Positions 12,036-24,189 of a stretch of DNA of 64,000 bases are shown piece after piece (the first letter of the stretch is position 1; the number at the start of each line of letters is the position of its first letter). Origin of the DNA: Odobenus rosmarus divergens (Eukaryota > Chordata > Mammalia > Carnivora > Odobenidae). Both the position numbers and the translations under genes were made by a program. The notes below the pieces were generated by a model. It had not been told where the DNA came from and ran no database searches. It saw only the letters and a program-made list of their open reading frames with translations. The stretch covers positions 725,890 through 789,889 of the forward strand of contig NW_004451013.1 in the NCBI RefSeq assembly GCF_000321225.1, in the 5' to 3' direction.

Positions 12036-12744
12036 CACCAGTTAAGGTTTTTTTCTTAATTAATAATATGAATGCAAAAGTATATACAACTTATAGAATC
12101 AAAGTTCACTCATTAATATGGATAAAACCTAAGACATATTAATAGAGAAAATGCCATATACTCAAAAACTTAAATGTGGGTATTTGAATATTTTGAAAAA
12201 TTATCACGCATTGTGTCTTGCTAATATGTGCCATACTGCTAAATTCTTTTATTTATTTATTTATTTATTTGGTTTTGTTTTTCATACTGCTAAATTCTTA
12301 AATATGTTTGGAGGTCAATTAGTAATTTCTTTCTAAGCCAGAAAATGAGAAGTTTTTATTTTTTGTTCATTTTCTTCTCATCAGCCATAACTGGAAAGTA
12401 TTTGGCATATTTTTCCTTTTGCAGATTGCCACAAGAGAGATAACATTGAGTCTGATTATGTCATTGCTTTGTAGCTGCTCTAAAATCAAACCATGAGAAG
12501 AAAGAAAATAGAATTTAATTAACTCATAACTCATAATGGCATCAATAATGTGAAAAAAAGTTCAGTACTCTTAAAACGCCCCTAAACCAAGTTTGTTGAT
12601 TAAGGGACATTACTGCTTAGTTTTCATCATAGAATCTGTGTATAGCTAAACTAATACTATAGGGTAGTGGCGCTCAAATATTTTTGTCTAGTTTCCCATA
12701 ACTAAAAAATACATAACTTAAGTATATGATTACATATCTATATG
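12036..12744. other. Unique AT-rich spacer with TTTA repeat
   Basis: Contains a (TTTA)n repeat at about 12248-12270, flanked by a duplicated 'catactgctaaattctt' (around 12232 and 12283), a small direct duplication around the microsatellite. No gene. Confidence 0.6.
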
Positions 12745-13060
12745 TATGTTTATTGAACAATTATTTGCATAGCACCTAGCACAGGTCGGACACCAGGGAT
12801 ATAGTGCTGAGTAAGATAATTATACCCTCTTCTGTCATGGCTTTTATAATCTGGTGATTGATATAAGCATTGAACAAATAATTGTTGAAAGACTTGTTAA
12901 CTGCGGAAATTGCTAATTAGGAAAGAAAAAGACAATAATACAGAGATTAACCGTGTCCCTGTTGGGGTGAGGGTTGGCAGATGGGGTAGAAGGCTTCCCT
13001 GAGAAAGGGGCATTTATGTTAAACCTGGAAGACAGAAATGCTAGCCAGACCAGGGATTGG
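12745..13060 (-). repeat. L2 LINE 3' end, minus strand
   Basis: Reversed L2: 'gcatagcacctagcacagg', 'gggatatagtgctgagtaag', 'ccctcttctgtcatggcttt', 'aaggcttccctgagaaagg' and 'gttaaacctggaag' occur in the expected order. Confidence 0.65.
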
Positions 13061-13194
13061 TGGCAGGGCATCCCTAACATCCATAAACCAGAGGTCGTAT
13101 TCTGAATAATTATTCTTTAATGTGGCCTTATTCAGTATCCTCTCAGGCCTATCAACAGTACCGCATTCCATTATTGCTCTGCAAAATGACAGAG

Positions 13195-13310
13195 CAAATG
13201 GCCAAGACCTTGTGTCGGACAGACTGGGTTCAGTTCTACTCATTGTAGAAACATACAAATTGTGTAAAATCTCTGCATCTGGTTTTCCTGCTTATTGAAA
13301 GAAGACATAA
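13195..13310 (+). repeat. Possible MIR
   Basis: 'gtcggacagactgggttcag' resembles the MIR B-box region, and the following text weakly follows the MIR core. Confidence 0.4.
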
Positions 13311-13649
13311 GACCTTATTTCTTCTCCAAATATTTTTAAGATTAAATTAAGTAAAATATATTAAGGGGTTCAACTTTGATATACAGTACTTGTTAGTATC
13401 TTACATATTCTTTCCTGTAAAGATGAAAAACCCTGAAAAGTAAGACACTTGTTAAAATAATGCTGATAGACAGTGAAGTAGAGTTAGAAACTTCTCAATA
13501 CAATGGAATTTTATCCTTACATTTGCCTGTAACCTCTGTCTGTCTTATTTTATCTTTAGAAAGGAAATCTGCTTGGAAAGACAAAAAACATCATTTGTTT
13601 AGTGAAAGATATTGTACTGGGCAATTTCAGAAGTCTCCTTTAGTCTTTA

Positions 13650-13775
13650 CAAGACTGGATATTAGGTATCCTTGCTTCCATTTTACAGGTGAAGAAACTG
13701 AGATTACTAATGTTAAGTAATTTGCCCAGAGTCAGAATCTTATCAAGTAGCAGATGGAGATTTAAATTTAAGTTG
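13650..13775 (-). repeat. MIR core, minus strand
   Basis: 'cattttacaggtgaagaaac', 'tgagattactaatgttaagt', 'aatttgcccagagtcagaat' and 'caagtagcagatggagattt' closely follow reversed MIR. Confidence 0.75.
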
Positions 13776-14359
13776 CCTAAACCAAAGGCCATGTTCTTAA
13801 ACTGGGCTTGATTTCATGGAGTAAATATTTTAATTTTCTGTGCATGTGGATATAACTTGACAAAGCCTAATAAGTATTACACTTGAATTTTATATTTGAA
13901 ATATAAAAAAATATTTATTTTTATGATATAAACATCAGACACTACAATTCAAAAAACATTTTCTCAGCTCAGTATCAGCATTTCCTCAAGGGAGGGGTGC
14001 AAGATCTGAGTTTCAGGGTTTTTGTTTGTTTGTTGCTTTAAAAGGGGTGTAGATTTAAAAGGAAATGAATTTGAGAAACACTGGCACGGAGGTTTTCCTC
14101 AAAAACACCATAGGAATTAAGACAACAGTATTTATTTATTTATTTTACTATCCCTGCCACTTGAATAGCAAATTCTTTGAAATATAATATCTGCAACTAA
14201 ATAAATTGAGGTGAAACTGACATTGTTTAAATAAATGAAAATTACTTTTCTAAATGTTCTTGGAAATACATATCAAGAAATATAATAACATTTAAAGCAT
14301 TTGCTTTAAGTATTTTTCTTCTGGTCATCTCTCAAAAAGAAATGATAGAAAATGTGAAA
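13776..14359. other. AT-rich spacer
   Basis: No gene. A short TTTA tract lies near 14130-14145 and AT-rich stretches near 13895-13925. Confidence 0.5.
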
Positions 14360-14700
14360 AGAGTTATATACATGAAGATGTTTATTTCAATATTATTTAT
14401 TAAGTAAGCAACTGTAGTCAACACACATATGTAACAACAAATAAATGATTGACATATAATTAATTCATTGAAATGGATATCAATTATTCAGTCAATTAAA
14501 ATGATAGTCCTAAAGCTATTGGCAAAATAGGTCATACTTAATATATAAAGTTTTTTGGGGGGCCGTGGAGGAAGTGGGATATAGAAGTGCATGTATTAAG
14601 ATTTAACTATATAAAAATAGAAGTGCAATAAACTGTCAACAAAATGATAAATAGTTGTACTGTTGGATTAATATACGGGCACTTAAATAACTTTAATTTT
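14360..14700 (+). repeat. Old L1 3' region
   Basis: Text such as 'atgtttatttcaatattatt', 'caacaaataaatgattgaca' and 'gaggaagtgggatatagaag' follows the tail region of ancient L1M-type elements. Diverged. Confidence 0.4.
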
Positions 14701-14904
14701 TTATAAAGTAGCCAAATTACTTTTAAAATTTTTAAACTATTTAAAATAAAAGCTCACAGTGAATCTTAGGTATACAGAGCAATATAATCTCCAAAATCGC
14801 CTATCAGTTGGTTAGTTATCTATCAAGCTAATCTTTCTGCTTTTACATATATCTAGACGGTGATGGTCTTATTTCAATACATTTATCTATGTGTCCAGTT
14901 CATG

Positions 14905-15030
14905 TCTCAGCTTATAGGCTAATTAAGACCTGGGATTGTATCATAGTCATCTTTGTACACTCAGTGCTTAGCACAGTGCCCTCTATTTAGTAAGATTTCG
15001 GTGCATTCTGCTTAATAAATGAATGATTCA
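14905..15030 (+). repeat. L2 3' terminal fragment
   Basis: 'cagtgcttagcacagtgccc' followed by 'gcttaataaatgaatgattc' is the typical forward L2 terminus. Confidence 0.7.
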
Positions 15031-15199
15031 CTGTATCTTAATGGCATACATATGTTCTCTAGTATAGATACAAGGGCTTGGTGATAAAAAGTAAGTTTTC
15101 TGTGTAGTGGAAAATTAAGTTTACTATTTTGTCCCTAACAAAATAATGGATTCAGGCAATGATTATCAATCAGTAGCTAACAAACACAAGAAAAGGCAA

Positions 15200-15835
15200 A
15201 GAGGTAGACCTTATTTGTCTCCTGATGAAAGTATACACCTTCAATGAAACATTCTTGCCTGAAGTTGAACCTGAAAGAGATCAAATCTCAAGACTGAATT
15301 ACCAGAAATATAATGAATGAAAGCACATTAAACAACATCATAGGGATTCAATTACCAAAGTCCAGAACATAAGAACTCTATTGGAGAAATGACCAGTTTC
15401 CCCAACAAATAAGTTGCAAAATAAAGAAAAGAATGAGTGGAATTTGTAGATTAAAAGGGAGCTAAGAGACAAATCAATCAAATGCAGACCGAGGAGTTTG
15501 TTTGGATCCTTTTTCAAGCAAACAAACAAGTAGACGAACAAAACAAGAAAGGGAAATTTGAACAGGTAATTTGATATTATTAAAAGATTAATGCTAACTC
15601 TGTAATAATTGCATCATGGTCCCTTTAATTTTTTTTGGTTTATTCTTGTCTTTTAGAGATGTATATGGACATATTTATGGATAATATGATGTCTGGGTTG
15701 GTAGGAGAAAGAGGAAGGGTATACATGAGTGATCATGAATTTCTAATTACTGAGTATGGGTGATAGGTATGGGAGGTATACTATTCTTCATTGATACACG
15801 TTCGAAATTTTTATAATAAAAAGTTAAAAAATGGT
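15200..15835 (+). repeat. Old L1 3' UTR-like element
   Basis: Contains 'gtttggatcctttttcaagc', 'ttagagatgtatatggacat', 'ataatatgatgtctgggttg' and the terminus 'atttttataataaaaagtta', the ordered landmarks of an ancient L1 3' end. The terminus is followed by A-rich sequence. Confidence 0.6.
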
Positions 15836-16440
15836 TTTAAAATAATTCAAAATAAAACCAAACAAAAAATCCTAAGAAAAACTGTTTTAGGTAGGAGTAA
15901 CTAATTGATTCATCTAAACTGCTTCCCAAGAAACTGGCTGATAAAAGCACTTTGTTTTGTACATGATTAATACATTTCCATCCAATGATTACGATTTCTT
16001 TCAATTATTTAGCACACGTAGGAAGAGTGCAGAATATACCCATACGTGTGTGCAAATGAATGGATAACTGTTAAAGAATCACTGGTCTTAATATCACAAA
16101 TTCCTCTTCTTAGGAAAGAACTAACACTTTGATTTCTTTTTTTTTGGTATTAAATTATTTGTTGCTCATCTGCCTCTCTTAGGTACGCAAAGTTTATTCA
16201 AAAGATTCCCCAAAGGCTTCCTGTAGAACAGTCATGTCTGGAGTAGAGTACAGAGTTAATTAGGTGAGCCAAACAGAAGACAGAGATTAGCATCAAGTAT
16301 AGTTAACCATGTCTACCATATGGCTAATTGCCACATATGAAGAAATGATTATAAAGTAAATTCATGTTCCAATTTTACTGTAATTTACAGAAGAGCCACT
16401 ACGCAAATGGTGTTAGCCTCTGCAGTATTTTATTTTATAT
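15836..16440. other. Unique spacer
   Basis: No gene or repeat recognised apart from an A-rich start that may be the tail of the preceding L1. Confidence 0.5.
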
Positions 16441-16844
16441 TTCAGCTTAGCTGGGCCACAGTACCCAGGTATGTGGTCAAACATTATTCTGGATGTTTCT
16501 GGGAGGATATTTTTGGATGAGATTTACATTTAAATTGATGGACTCTGAGTAAAGCAGATTGTACTCCATAACCCCATAAGGCCTCATTCAATCAGTTGAA
16601 GGCCTGAATAGAACAAAAGACTGACTTGCTCCGAGCAAGAGGGAATTCTGCAGCAGACAGCCTTCAGACTTCAACTACAGCATCATCTCTTTCCTGGGAT
16701 TCCAGCCTGCTAGCCCACTCTGCAGATTTTGTACTCATCAGCCTCCATAGTCTCGTGAGCCAATTTCTTAAAATAAATCTCTTTATATATATACATAGAT
16801 ATAGCCTATTGGTTTCGTTTTTCTGGAGAGTCTTGACTAACACA
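16441..16844 (+). repeat. MLT2-like (ERVL) solo LTR
   Basis: Follows the MLT2 LTR plan: 'gtggtcaaacattattctgg', 'cattcaatcagttgaaggcc', 'gcaagagggaattctgcagc', 'cgtgagccaatttcttaaaa', and an end near 'cttgactaacaca'. No internal retroviral sequence flanks it, so it is a solitary LTR or fragment. Short open frames on both strands within it are by-products. Confidence 0.65.
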
Positions 16845-17321
16845 GCCTCAGACAAAATTTCAGACATAATGAAAGTTACAGTTTATGACTAAACACATAA
16901 AACCTTTTTCACAGTAGGAATCTGTAAGATAATATTAGTTGTAGACTGTAGCAGCTATATATTATAGAATTCCTACCTTCCCTTTAAAAAATCTTACTTC
17001 TCAAACTTGTCTGAAATATTATAGTGCTCCATGATTATTACTTAGTGTACAGATTTTTCTATTTTTGTTAAGTTGGTGTTTTTTTTTTTTTGGATTATAT
17101 TCTTTTTAAAGCAAGTCACATTTTGTCCATTATGAATTATTAAGAATACTTAAGTTTTGATGTACTCTTAAGATATGCAAGATTAAAGACTGGAGCAAGC
17201 GAGGCACAGTAATAGCTCACAAATGCACAATTTTAGTGGATTACAGTTTTTGAGTCAATCTATGCAATTTATTTAAAGAATATAATTACCTCAAATTCCT
17301 GATATATATATATAAAGACCA
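16845..17321. other. Unique spacer
   Basis: No gene. Contains a T run near 17077-17090 and a (TA)n stretch near 17303-17313. Confidence 0.55.
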
Positions 17322-17690
17322 TCTTAGTCAGTTCAGGCTGCTATAACAAAATACCATCGACTGGAGTGGCTTGAACAATAAACATCTATTTCTCACAGTT
17401 TTGGAGGTTAGGAAATCCAAGATCAAAGTGCTGACAGATCTGTGAGGACATTCTTCCTGGTTTGCAGATGGCCTTCTTTTTGTTATGTTCTCACATGATC
17501 CCTGGTGCATGCTCAACAGAGGAGGAAGAGAGAGAGAGCCATCTCCTGTCTCTTCCTCTTTTTATAAGGTCATTAATTTCATTGAAGTCCCCACCTCCAA
17601 ATAACATTATTTTGGGGATTAGGGCTTCAACTTATGAGTTTTGGGGGAACACATATTTTCAGTCCAGAGAAAAGGTAAATAAAAATTCCA
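17322..17690 (-). repeat. MLT1-like (ERVL-MaLR) LTR, minus strand
   Basis: 'caggctgctataacaaaata', 'tttctcacagttttggaggt', 'ggaaatccaagatcaaagtg', 'ctgacagatctgtgaggaca' and 'ttttgggggaacacatattt' are the reversed landmarks of an MLT1-class LTR. Nearly full length; no internal region adjoins. Confidence 0.7.
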
Positions 17691-17762
17691 AGCAATCAAG
17701 ATAGATCAGTAACTTTCGAATATATACTAATTATGTTAATTTCTTATCTCATAAAACACTTT

Positions 17763-17836
17763 ACACACACACACACAGTACTATATAGATGATAATATAA
17801 TAATACACAAGCGCACGTGTGCACACACACACACAA
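17763..17836. repeat. CA microsatellite pair
   Basis: (CA)n at about 17763-17777 and again at about 17821-17835, separated by AT-rich sequence and GCGCACGTGTGCAC, which contains a CACGTG E-box at 17814-17819. Confidence 0.85.
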
Positions 17837-17985
17837 GGAAGAGAGCCTTCATCCAACCATGCTGGTATCCTGATCTCGGACTTCCAGGCTCAGAACAGAG
17901 CAGCCCAGAAGGATTTACACTTACCTCTTCCCATCTCTTATGAGAAGAAGTTCTACCCTCGTATTTTGTTATATGGGCTCCTGTC
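17837..17985 (+). repeat. MLT1-like LTR fragment, plus strand
   Basis: 'ccaaccatgctggtatcctg', 'atctcggacttccaggctca' and 'cgtattttgttatatgggct' match the 3' half of an MLT1-class LTR, here forward and therefore inverted relative to the copy at 17322-17690. A pyrimidine-rich segment interrupts the usual 'cagaactgtgag' portion. Confidence 0.6.
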
Positions 17986-18774
17986 GCCACCCATTCCTTT
18001 AGGATCTCAGCATATTAAAGCAAGTTGCCTTCATAAGTAAAATTCTGGTGCTAACTGTTAAGATAGAGATTGATTTCACCTCATTACTCAAATAATGATA
18101 GAGTTATTTATGTCATAGAATTTTTGTATTTTTTGATGAGATGGTGCTTATAAGGACATCAGCACTATGACTGTTGATAGAGTAAGTTCTTAGTATATGT
18201 TAATTATTTTTTCTGTTAATACTATTACTATACAAAAAAATATAACTGTGGTTATATCCAGAATGGAAGCCTTTGTGGTGAGAAAGAAAGAGTGAAGAAG
18301 AGAGCTGAGAGAATGCAAACTAGGTCTTATGCAATAAAGAAATAAACATCAGAATACCTGGCTTTAATTACTTAGCTCAAGGTTGTGTGTGACTCAGCTC
18401 TTTGTCTTTGAAACAGGAATAGCATTAATTCTTATGTCTTAGTACCCTTGAGAGAAAAATGTTTTTCAATATCCATTTGAATCACTGAAGAGGCCTAGCT
18501 GCTGTGGATGACTGGAGAAACAAATTTATTTCCAAAGTATTTCTTGCAGACTTTTGGGAAATTGGCGGGGAGTGAGGGGGTCAGTGGGTAGAGCGATAAG
18601 AGCCTTGACTGAAATCAGTCAGTAAGCTAATTTTATTAGGTGGGTGAAATGTTCAATCACTTTATTTAACTAATGAAGAAACAGTGGCTATTTCCCTCCT
18701 CCCCACACCCCTTCCCAACTTTCCTCTCTTCATTCCTTTCTGCTCTACCTCAGCCACCTTTCTTATGAAATGAG
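17986..18774. other. Unique spacer
   Basis: No gene. 18350-18440 may hold a weak MIR scrap, and 18540-18600 is G-rich. Confidence 0.5.
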
Positions 18775-19490
18775 AGTCATATACATCAAACAATAATAGA
18801 GACCAAGAATACACAGATGACTAATTCTTTATCTTCAGAGCTTGCCATCTAGAGGTAATTATATGCAAGGGAAAATAATCTCTCCAGAGGTGAGAATTAT
18901 GATAGAATTATGCACTCAATACTAAATTTGCACGTGGCAAAGCACCTGGATTAGCAGAAGTTACAAACCTATTCTTTCAAGGAGGTGATGTTGAGCTGAG
19001 TTATGATGTGGAAATTATTGAGGGTGGATGTGAGAAGCAACAAGAAGGGGTTTCCATGCAGAGGAGGCCAGCTGAGCAGTGGCACCGAGTCAAGGGAAGT
19101 CACTTCGCTTAGTGGAGGGTATAGAAAAAGAGTTCTACAGGCTGGTTTGATGAGTATAAGAGAAAAGGGAGGATTTGAAGCTAGAAGATTGAAAGGGAGA
19201 AGAGGGAAGATTGAAGCGAAGGGCTGGCTCTTCAAAGGTCTAACATGCTGTACAAATAAGCTTAGAATTTATCTTGTAAGTAATGGGAATAAGAAGGAAT
19301 GTGTCATGCTTTGCTTTGCATTTCTGAAAGATTATGTTTATTGTACAAAAGAGAAAATGTTAAGAAAGAACAAACCTAGAATCAGGAAGAATTACTAGCC
19401 TGCAGATACAGTAACCAAGATGAGAAATGATGAGAGAGTGCATCTGAAGAGGGAGATTGGTGGCCAGTACTGAAAAGGAGGACATCTCCG
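18775..19490 (-). repeat. L2 LINE, minus strand, long fragment
   Basis: Reversed L2 landmarks in order: 'accaagaatacacagatgac', 'cttcagagcttgccatctag', 'aaggaggtgatgttgagctg', 'gcttagaatttatcttgtaa', 'gtaatgggaataagaagg'. The 131-codon plus-strand open frame at 19003-19398 and the 88-codon minus-strand frame opposite lie inside this repeat; I do not regard them as genes. Confidence 0.6.
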
Positions 19491-19606
19491 TGGTTTCTAA
19501 GTTGGATGACATTTTTACTGGGTGCATACAATTGTATTCACTGACAGAGGGGAAGAAAAAAAAAAAAGAGGAACACGACTGGAGGGGAAGGTAACTACAT
19601 ATTTTG

Positions 19607-19815
19607 AGGACATTTTGAAAAAAAATATTTATTTTTGAGAGAGAGAGAGAGTGAGAGCATAAATGGGGGGAGGGGCAAAGGGAGAAGCAAACTCCCCACT
19701 GAGCAGGGAGTCCACTGTGGGGATGTGGGGCTCCATCCCAGGGTCCTGGGATCATGACCTGAGCCAGACAGATGCTTAACTGACTGAGCCACCCAGGTGC
19801 CTAAGGACATCTTGA
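19607..19815 (-). mobile_element. Can-SINE, minus strand, 12-bp TSD
   Basis: AATATTTATTTTTGAGAGAG tail/CT complement, body with GGGATCATGACCTGAGCC, head ending GAGCCACCCAGGTGCC. AGGACATTTTGA (19607-19618) and AGGACATCTTGA (19804-19815) form a duplication with one mismatch. Confidence 0.93.
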
Positions 19816-21336
19816 ATTTAAGGAATATACATAGTTGTCTGTGGTACAGTTAAAGGTCTGAACACGAAACAGATTTAGAGTTTTCGCCTCACTCAACTTA
19901 TGCTGTTTTTCTTCCGATTAACTGCAAATACTTATTGAGTGATTACTACGTATGAGGTACTTTTCTCTGGGTCATGTCCAATGCCAGTGTATATAGTGCC
20001 TTGATATTAGTGTGATGACCTAAACATTAGAAGATTAAAGTACAACAACCTTCCACAGAGGACAACATAAATAAGTGTATAGTAAAAATGCTGATTGAAA
20101 GCAGTAAGACTTATTTATTCATTCATTCTATTCCCAAATGTATTCTTGAAAATGTCTTTTGTTTCACTGTATTTTCCAAATATTTGCTTAAATTTCATTT
20201 TTCCACAGCTAAATTATAAAAGCAAGTAGATATCCTAGATCTAAATTGTAAATTTTCTGGCTCATCTCATAGTATCTATTGAATTTTATATAGAGAAAAT
20301 GGGATGCAAAATAATCAAGAGAAAGAAAAAAGAAAAATAAATCAATCAATAGTAAGAAGCCTGATTACCAGAGACCATATTTCTATACCATCACTTGATT
20401 TCTCTCTCTTCCCTCCCTATTTTCAATAATTCTACAATCTCGAGTAAGTGCAAAATGATAATATTCATTTCATTTTCTGTCTGAGTACATGACCCCAATT
20501 TATAACAGCATCCAAATTTGCCATCCATACGCTTTCTTTTAAAGAGATGCAAGCCAAACATTTCTCTTTATAGGTTAATGCAAGTAGTCCATTTATACAA
20601 AGGGAGCTTTACAAGTCCTCGAGGAAACCCATTAAAGAGGTCCAGGGATATTACAATGCAGCTTCTTTCAAACACTGAATTTCCATTGGCATTATTACCC
20701 TGACAATAGTTTTAAAAATGTCTTATGCAGCCCCAGAGACCTTCCAACATACTTAATAAATGAGCTAAATAATGGTTAGAATGTTTTAACTAAATAAATA
20801 CCTGACAGGTGCTCTTTACCCATTGGCAAGGATCCACAACTCTAGTACTGAGTGTAACAGAAAGCCAAATCTCCCATTAATCCCCCCCACTACCTATGTT
20901 TTCTCAGAGTTTTCATTAAAATGAACACTTTTAAAATTTAAACCTTGCAGCTCTTACCTTTAAGGTTTGCAGAAATGATTCTTTACTTATGGGGGATCAA
21001 GGAAGGTTATATAACACCAGTCATGCTGTAACAAGAGCTTTTGAAGTTTAGTTATATTTTTATGCTTCTGTTTCTTTTCTTAAAAATACTAAATTCCTAA
21101 AAGCATGTAATATGTTTCTTAGAGCTACATGAATTATTTTTCTTTTACAAAGGATAATGCCCTCATAATATCTGCTTTCTCTCATGAAGAGATACTGAAA
21201 TTATATATATTTTAAGAGCACACTTAAAGTGAGAAAAGAGAGAAAATAGAGATTCTTCTAGATCCTTAATGTTTTCAATGTTTCAATATTTTATCTTGCA
21301 GAGCTGGTAGAGTGATGCTCAGGAAAAGCCTTTCCT
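19816..21336. other. Mostly unique sequence
   Basis: No gene. 19915-19970 resembles a reversed MIR/L2 3' end. 20480-20880 is a smooth, repeat-free stretch of balanced composition that might be conserved non-coding DNA, which a single sequence cannot show. Confidence 0.45.
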
Positions 21337-21341
21337 TATAT

Positions 21342-21357
21342 TGTGTGTGTGTGTGTG
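21342..21357. repeat. (TG)8 microsatellite
   Basis: Eight TG dinucleotides in perfect register. Confidence 0.9.
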
Positions 21358-21360
21358 GTG

Positions 21361-23250
21361 TGCATAAAGACAAACAAAACATAGTAAATATTGTCTTCAG
21401 AAGAATTGATCTAGTATTTATCAACAAAACTTAGGAAACATATGAGAGAGAAATAAATTATTTCAGTTAACTCTTTGGCAGAAATCCATGTGCCTGGTAT
21501 CTCTAGTTGGTTAAAACTCTCCTTTCACGTGTTGAACCTGTCAAAGGCACCTGCAGTGAGTATGGACTCTGCTGTGAGTTAAGCATCTTATTTGAAGTCC
21601 TGGGGGGATTCCAGTTTACTTTATAGAAGGTGATACCTTGGTATTATTTTGACTTGCTCCTGTATAAATGACAGAAGCCTTGCCAAGTTGTTATCAGAAC
21701 TTGCAAGATTCTCTAGAGGCATAGGCAAAAGTTAATATCTATTGAAAATTAATCCAGTTAACTTTTCTGAATATATAGAAGAAACAGGCTCATTGCTTTT
21801 CTGGGTTCAAAAGCCTAGAAACCATGGTTAGAAGCCAGAGGCAAAAGTTACAAGCCTTCTCCTCAGAATATTTTCAAAGACTTCACATTTCATTTTCTTG
21901 AAGGTCCCCAAGCAGCTCCCAAAAAATTAGCTATTCTTTTTAAATACCAATTTTAATTGATGTCTTCTTTCATCCAAAGAATCCATGGAAAGAGAAAAGC
22001 AATATCAAAATCATTTACCTTCATTTAAGCCCAGTTCCAAGGAATGCTTGATAAGATTTGAGAGTAGATGGTATAGTAGCAAGTTGAAATAAAGATGAAA
22101 CAAATATTTTTGATTAAAGTGGTAAAAACAACTGTAAAAACACAAACACCTAGGTTTTAAGGATTTCTTGGAAAGGTGTCCAAGTATATCAAAAAGAGGA
22201 GGCCATGTTTTTGTAGCTAGCGCAGAACTATGGTCAAATTATAAAAACACATCTCACTTTAATATAATTCATTGGACATCTCAGCATGCAACAGGAAAGT
22301 AAGACATTTTAGGTAAATACATAGTGGATTCATGCTTTTCATACGCTTTGCCTTATTTGAGATGGAGTACTACATGTCAGCAGTGTTGGTAATTCTCTGT
22401 GTTTGCTGATTGAGTCTTGGGGTCCCCACCCAGGCTCTATGAGGCTTTCTTTGTGACATAAAACATATACCATGTGAGTTGCTGATATTTTGGATCAATG
22501 GCCATAAATTCAAATGCCTACAGGAGTCAGGGAAGGAATTATGATAAGACTATATGTTCTGTGCCAGTTATCAATTTATGGCCTCTCAGTTCTAAATCCA
22601 CCTTCTGCCTCCCAGCCTTGGTCTTCTCCACTCAGTTTGCCGTGGTCACACCCTCCCCAATAGGAAATCCAGGGGGTGGGGTTGTGAGTGCTCTCTCCCA
22701 AATTTGTTTCTTCTCTGGGTACTCGGCCTCAGTCCTGGGATAGTGGTTGCTGCATCTAGATGCTATTCTTGTGTCCTTCAGGTTTCCCTTCTTCACCTTT
22801 TAGTAGTTTAATCCCTTGTTACTAGTTAAAAATTTCCATGTTCAATTCTTCTTGGGCAAATAACTGTCATGGTTCTTCTCCTCTGACTTGCCCCTTAAAG
22901 ATACAAGGCCCATCACCTCCAGTTAACTATTGCCTGGGTAGAATACATGTTATTAGATATTCAGATTTTTCACAGAAGCTGGGATGTTTTCTGTGAAATC
23001 TTTTAATTGTGAATATTGGCAACTCATGTAAAAAATCACCATGTGGACAAAATATTTTGTAAATTTGACAATTTCTGATCTTACTACAGATAAATGAGGA
23101 AGCAGATAGATGGATGTAGAGTCATGAGACAGGCAAAACTTTGGTAAGGATGAAGGGAAGTTTCAGAGAACCTAAATGGTACCTCATAAGAAGGATCCAT
23201 TAAAACAGAGAGATTGGGAAGGCCAGGCTTTTTAAGAGAATTTTAGGAAG
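21361..23250. other. Unique sequence with possible old repeat
   Basis: No gene. 22560-22860 is CT-rich and resembles the end of an old interspersed repeat ('agtcctgggatagtggttgc'), but I cannot assign a family. Confidence 0.45.
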
Positions 23251-23257
23251 GAAGGTT

Positions 23258-23337
23258 CACACACACACACACACACACAACTTAAAATATTGGTAAGAAG
23301 GAGCCCCACAAAATGCACACACACACACACACACACA
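23258..23337. repeat. Paired (CA)11 microsatellites
   Basis: (CA)11 at 23258-23279 and another (CA)11 at 23316-23337, 36 bases apart, on the same strand. Confidence 0.9.
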
Positions 23338-23338
23338 A

Positions 23339-24189
23339 TATTAAACCATATAGGGAGTTGAAGTTAAGTCATTTTAGGCTTCAATTACGCATGGGAATGG
23401 AAATGATTTCCCATTTCACGTTAACATGAGGAGAGTCTTGAGACTGCCTAGTTTTTAAAGGGCAAATTGGCACTTTTCTGCAGCCAAGAATTGTAAAGAT
23501 TGGGAAGGTCTAGAATAGGGAAAATTACAAGCAATTTAAAAAAAATATATATTGTTTTTGAACTACTTCACTTAAATGTGATATGATTTTATCACTTTAC
23601 AGTGAGCTAATTGCATATTCAGGAATGCAAGCCAGTTGCAAGGGTTTGTTCTATTTTTAGAACTCTCTTCCTTCACATTAAAAACTGAGAACAAAAGGGA
23701 CAGCCAGGTGAATAGTGTCTGCTAATCTAGATACTGGCCACTCAACCTTGGCATAATGGTTAACTAACGCACACTGAATATTTGAACAGTTTAGCATACA
23801 GAAGCATAGGGTCAGTGCATCTTTATTTTTCATCTAGGCAGCTGGGCAGAAAATTAGCCAATTGAACTCCATCTGTCTCTATCTTTTCTCATTAGGGTTT
23901 TGAGGAAACATAACATTTTGCAACATATGTATGCTCCTTTGGCTTTTTTAAAGTGTATGAATTATCCTAATGCAAAGGTATGGTGGAAAATATTGTATGT
24001 CATGTCAGGAGTTTGGCTACTTTCTACTAATGCTTGATTTGTAGTGATCTCTCCCATACATAACATAAACAAACTGCTAAGAAAAAATGTTATTTTCATG
24101 ATACAATGTGAACAGCATAACAGTAATTTGCAAGAGTTAAAAAAAAAGTTTAATAATAAACATATTTGGGACTTCCTATGGAAAAGGAA
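23339..24189. other. Unique spacer
   Basis: No gene or confidently recognised repeat. Confidence 0.5.

Noticed and set aside
19003..19398. 131-codon open frame, plus strand
   Set aside because: Lies antisense within an L2 remnant; purine-rich L2 antisense often stays open by chance.
19360..19755. 131-codon open frame, minus strand
   Set aside because: Composed of L2 remnant plus the Can-SINE at 19607-19815; the SINE supplies the Pro/Ser/Leu-rich part.
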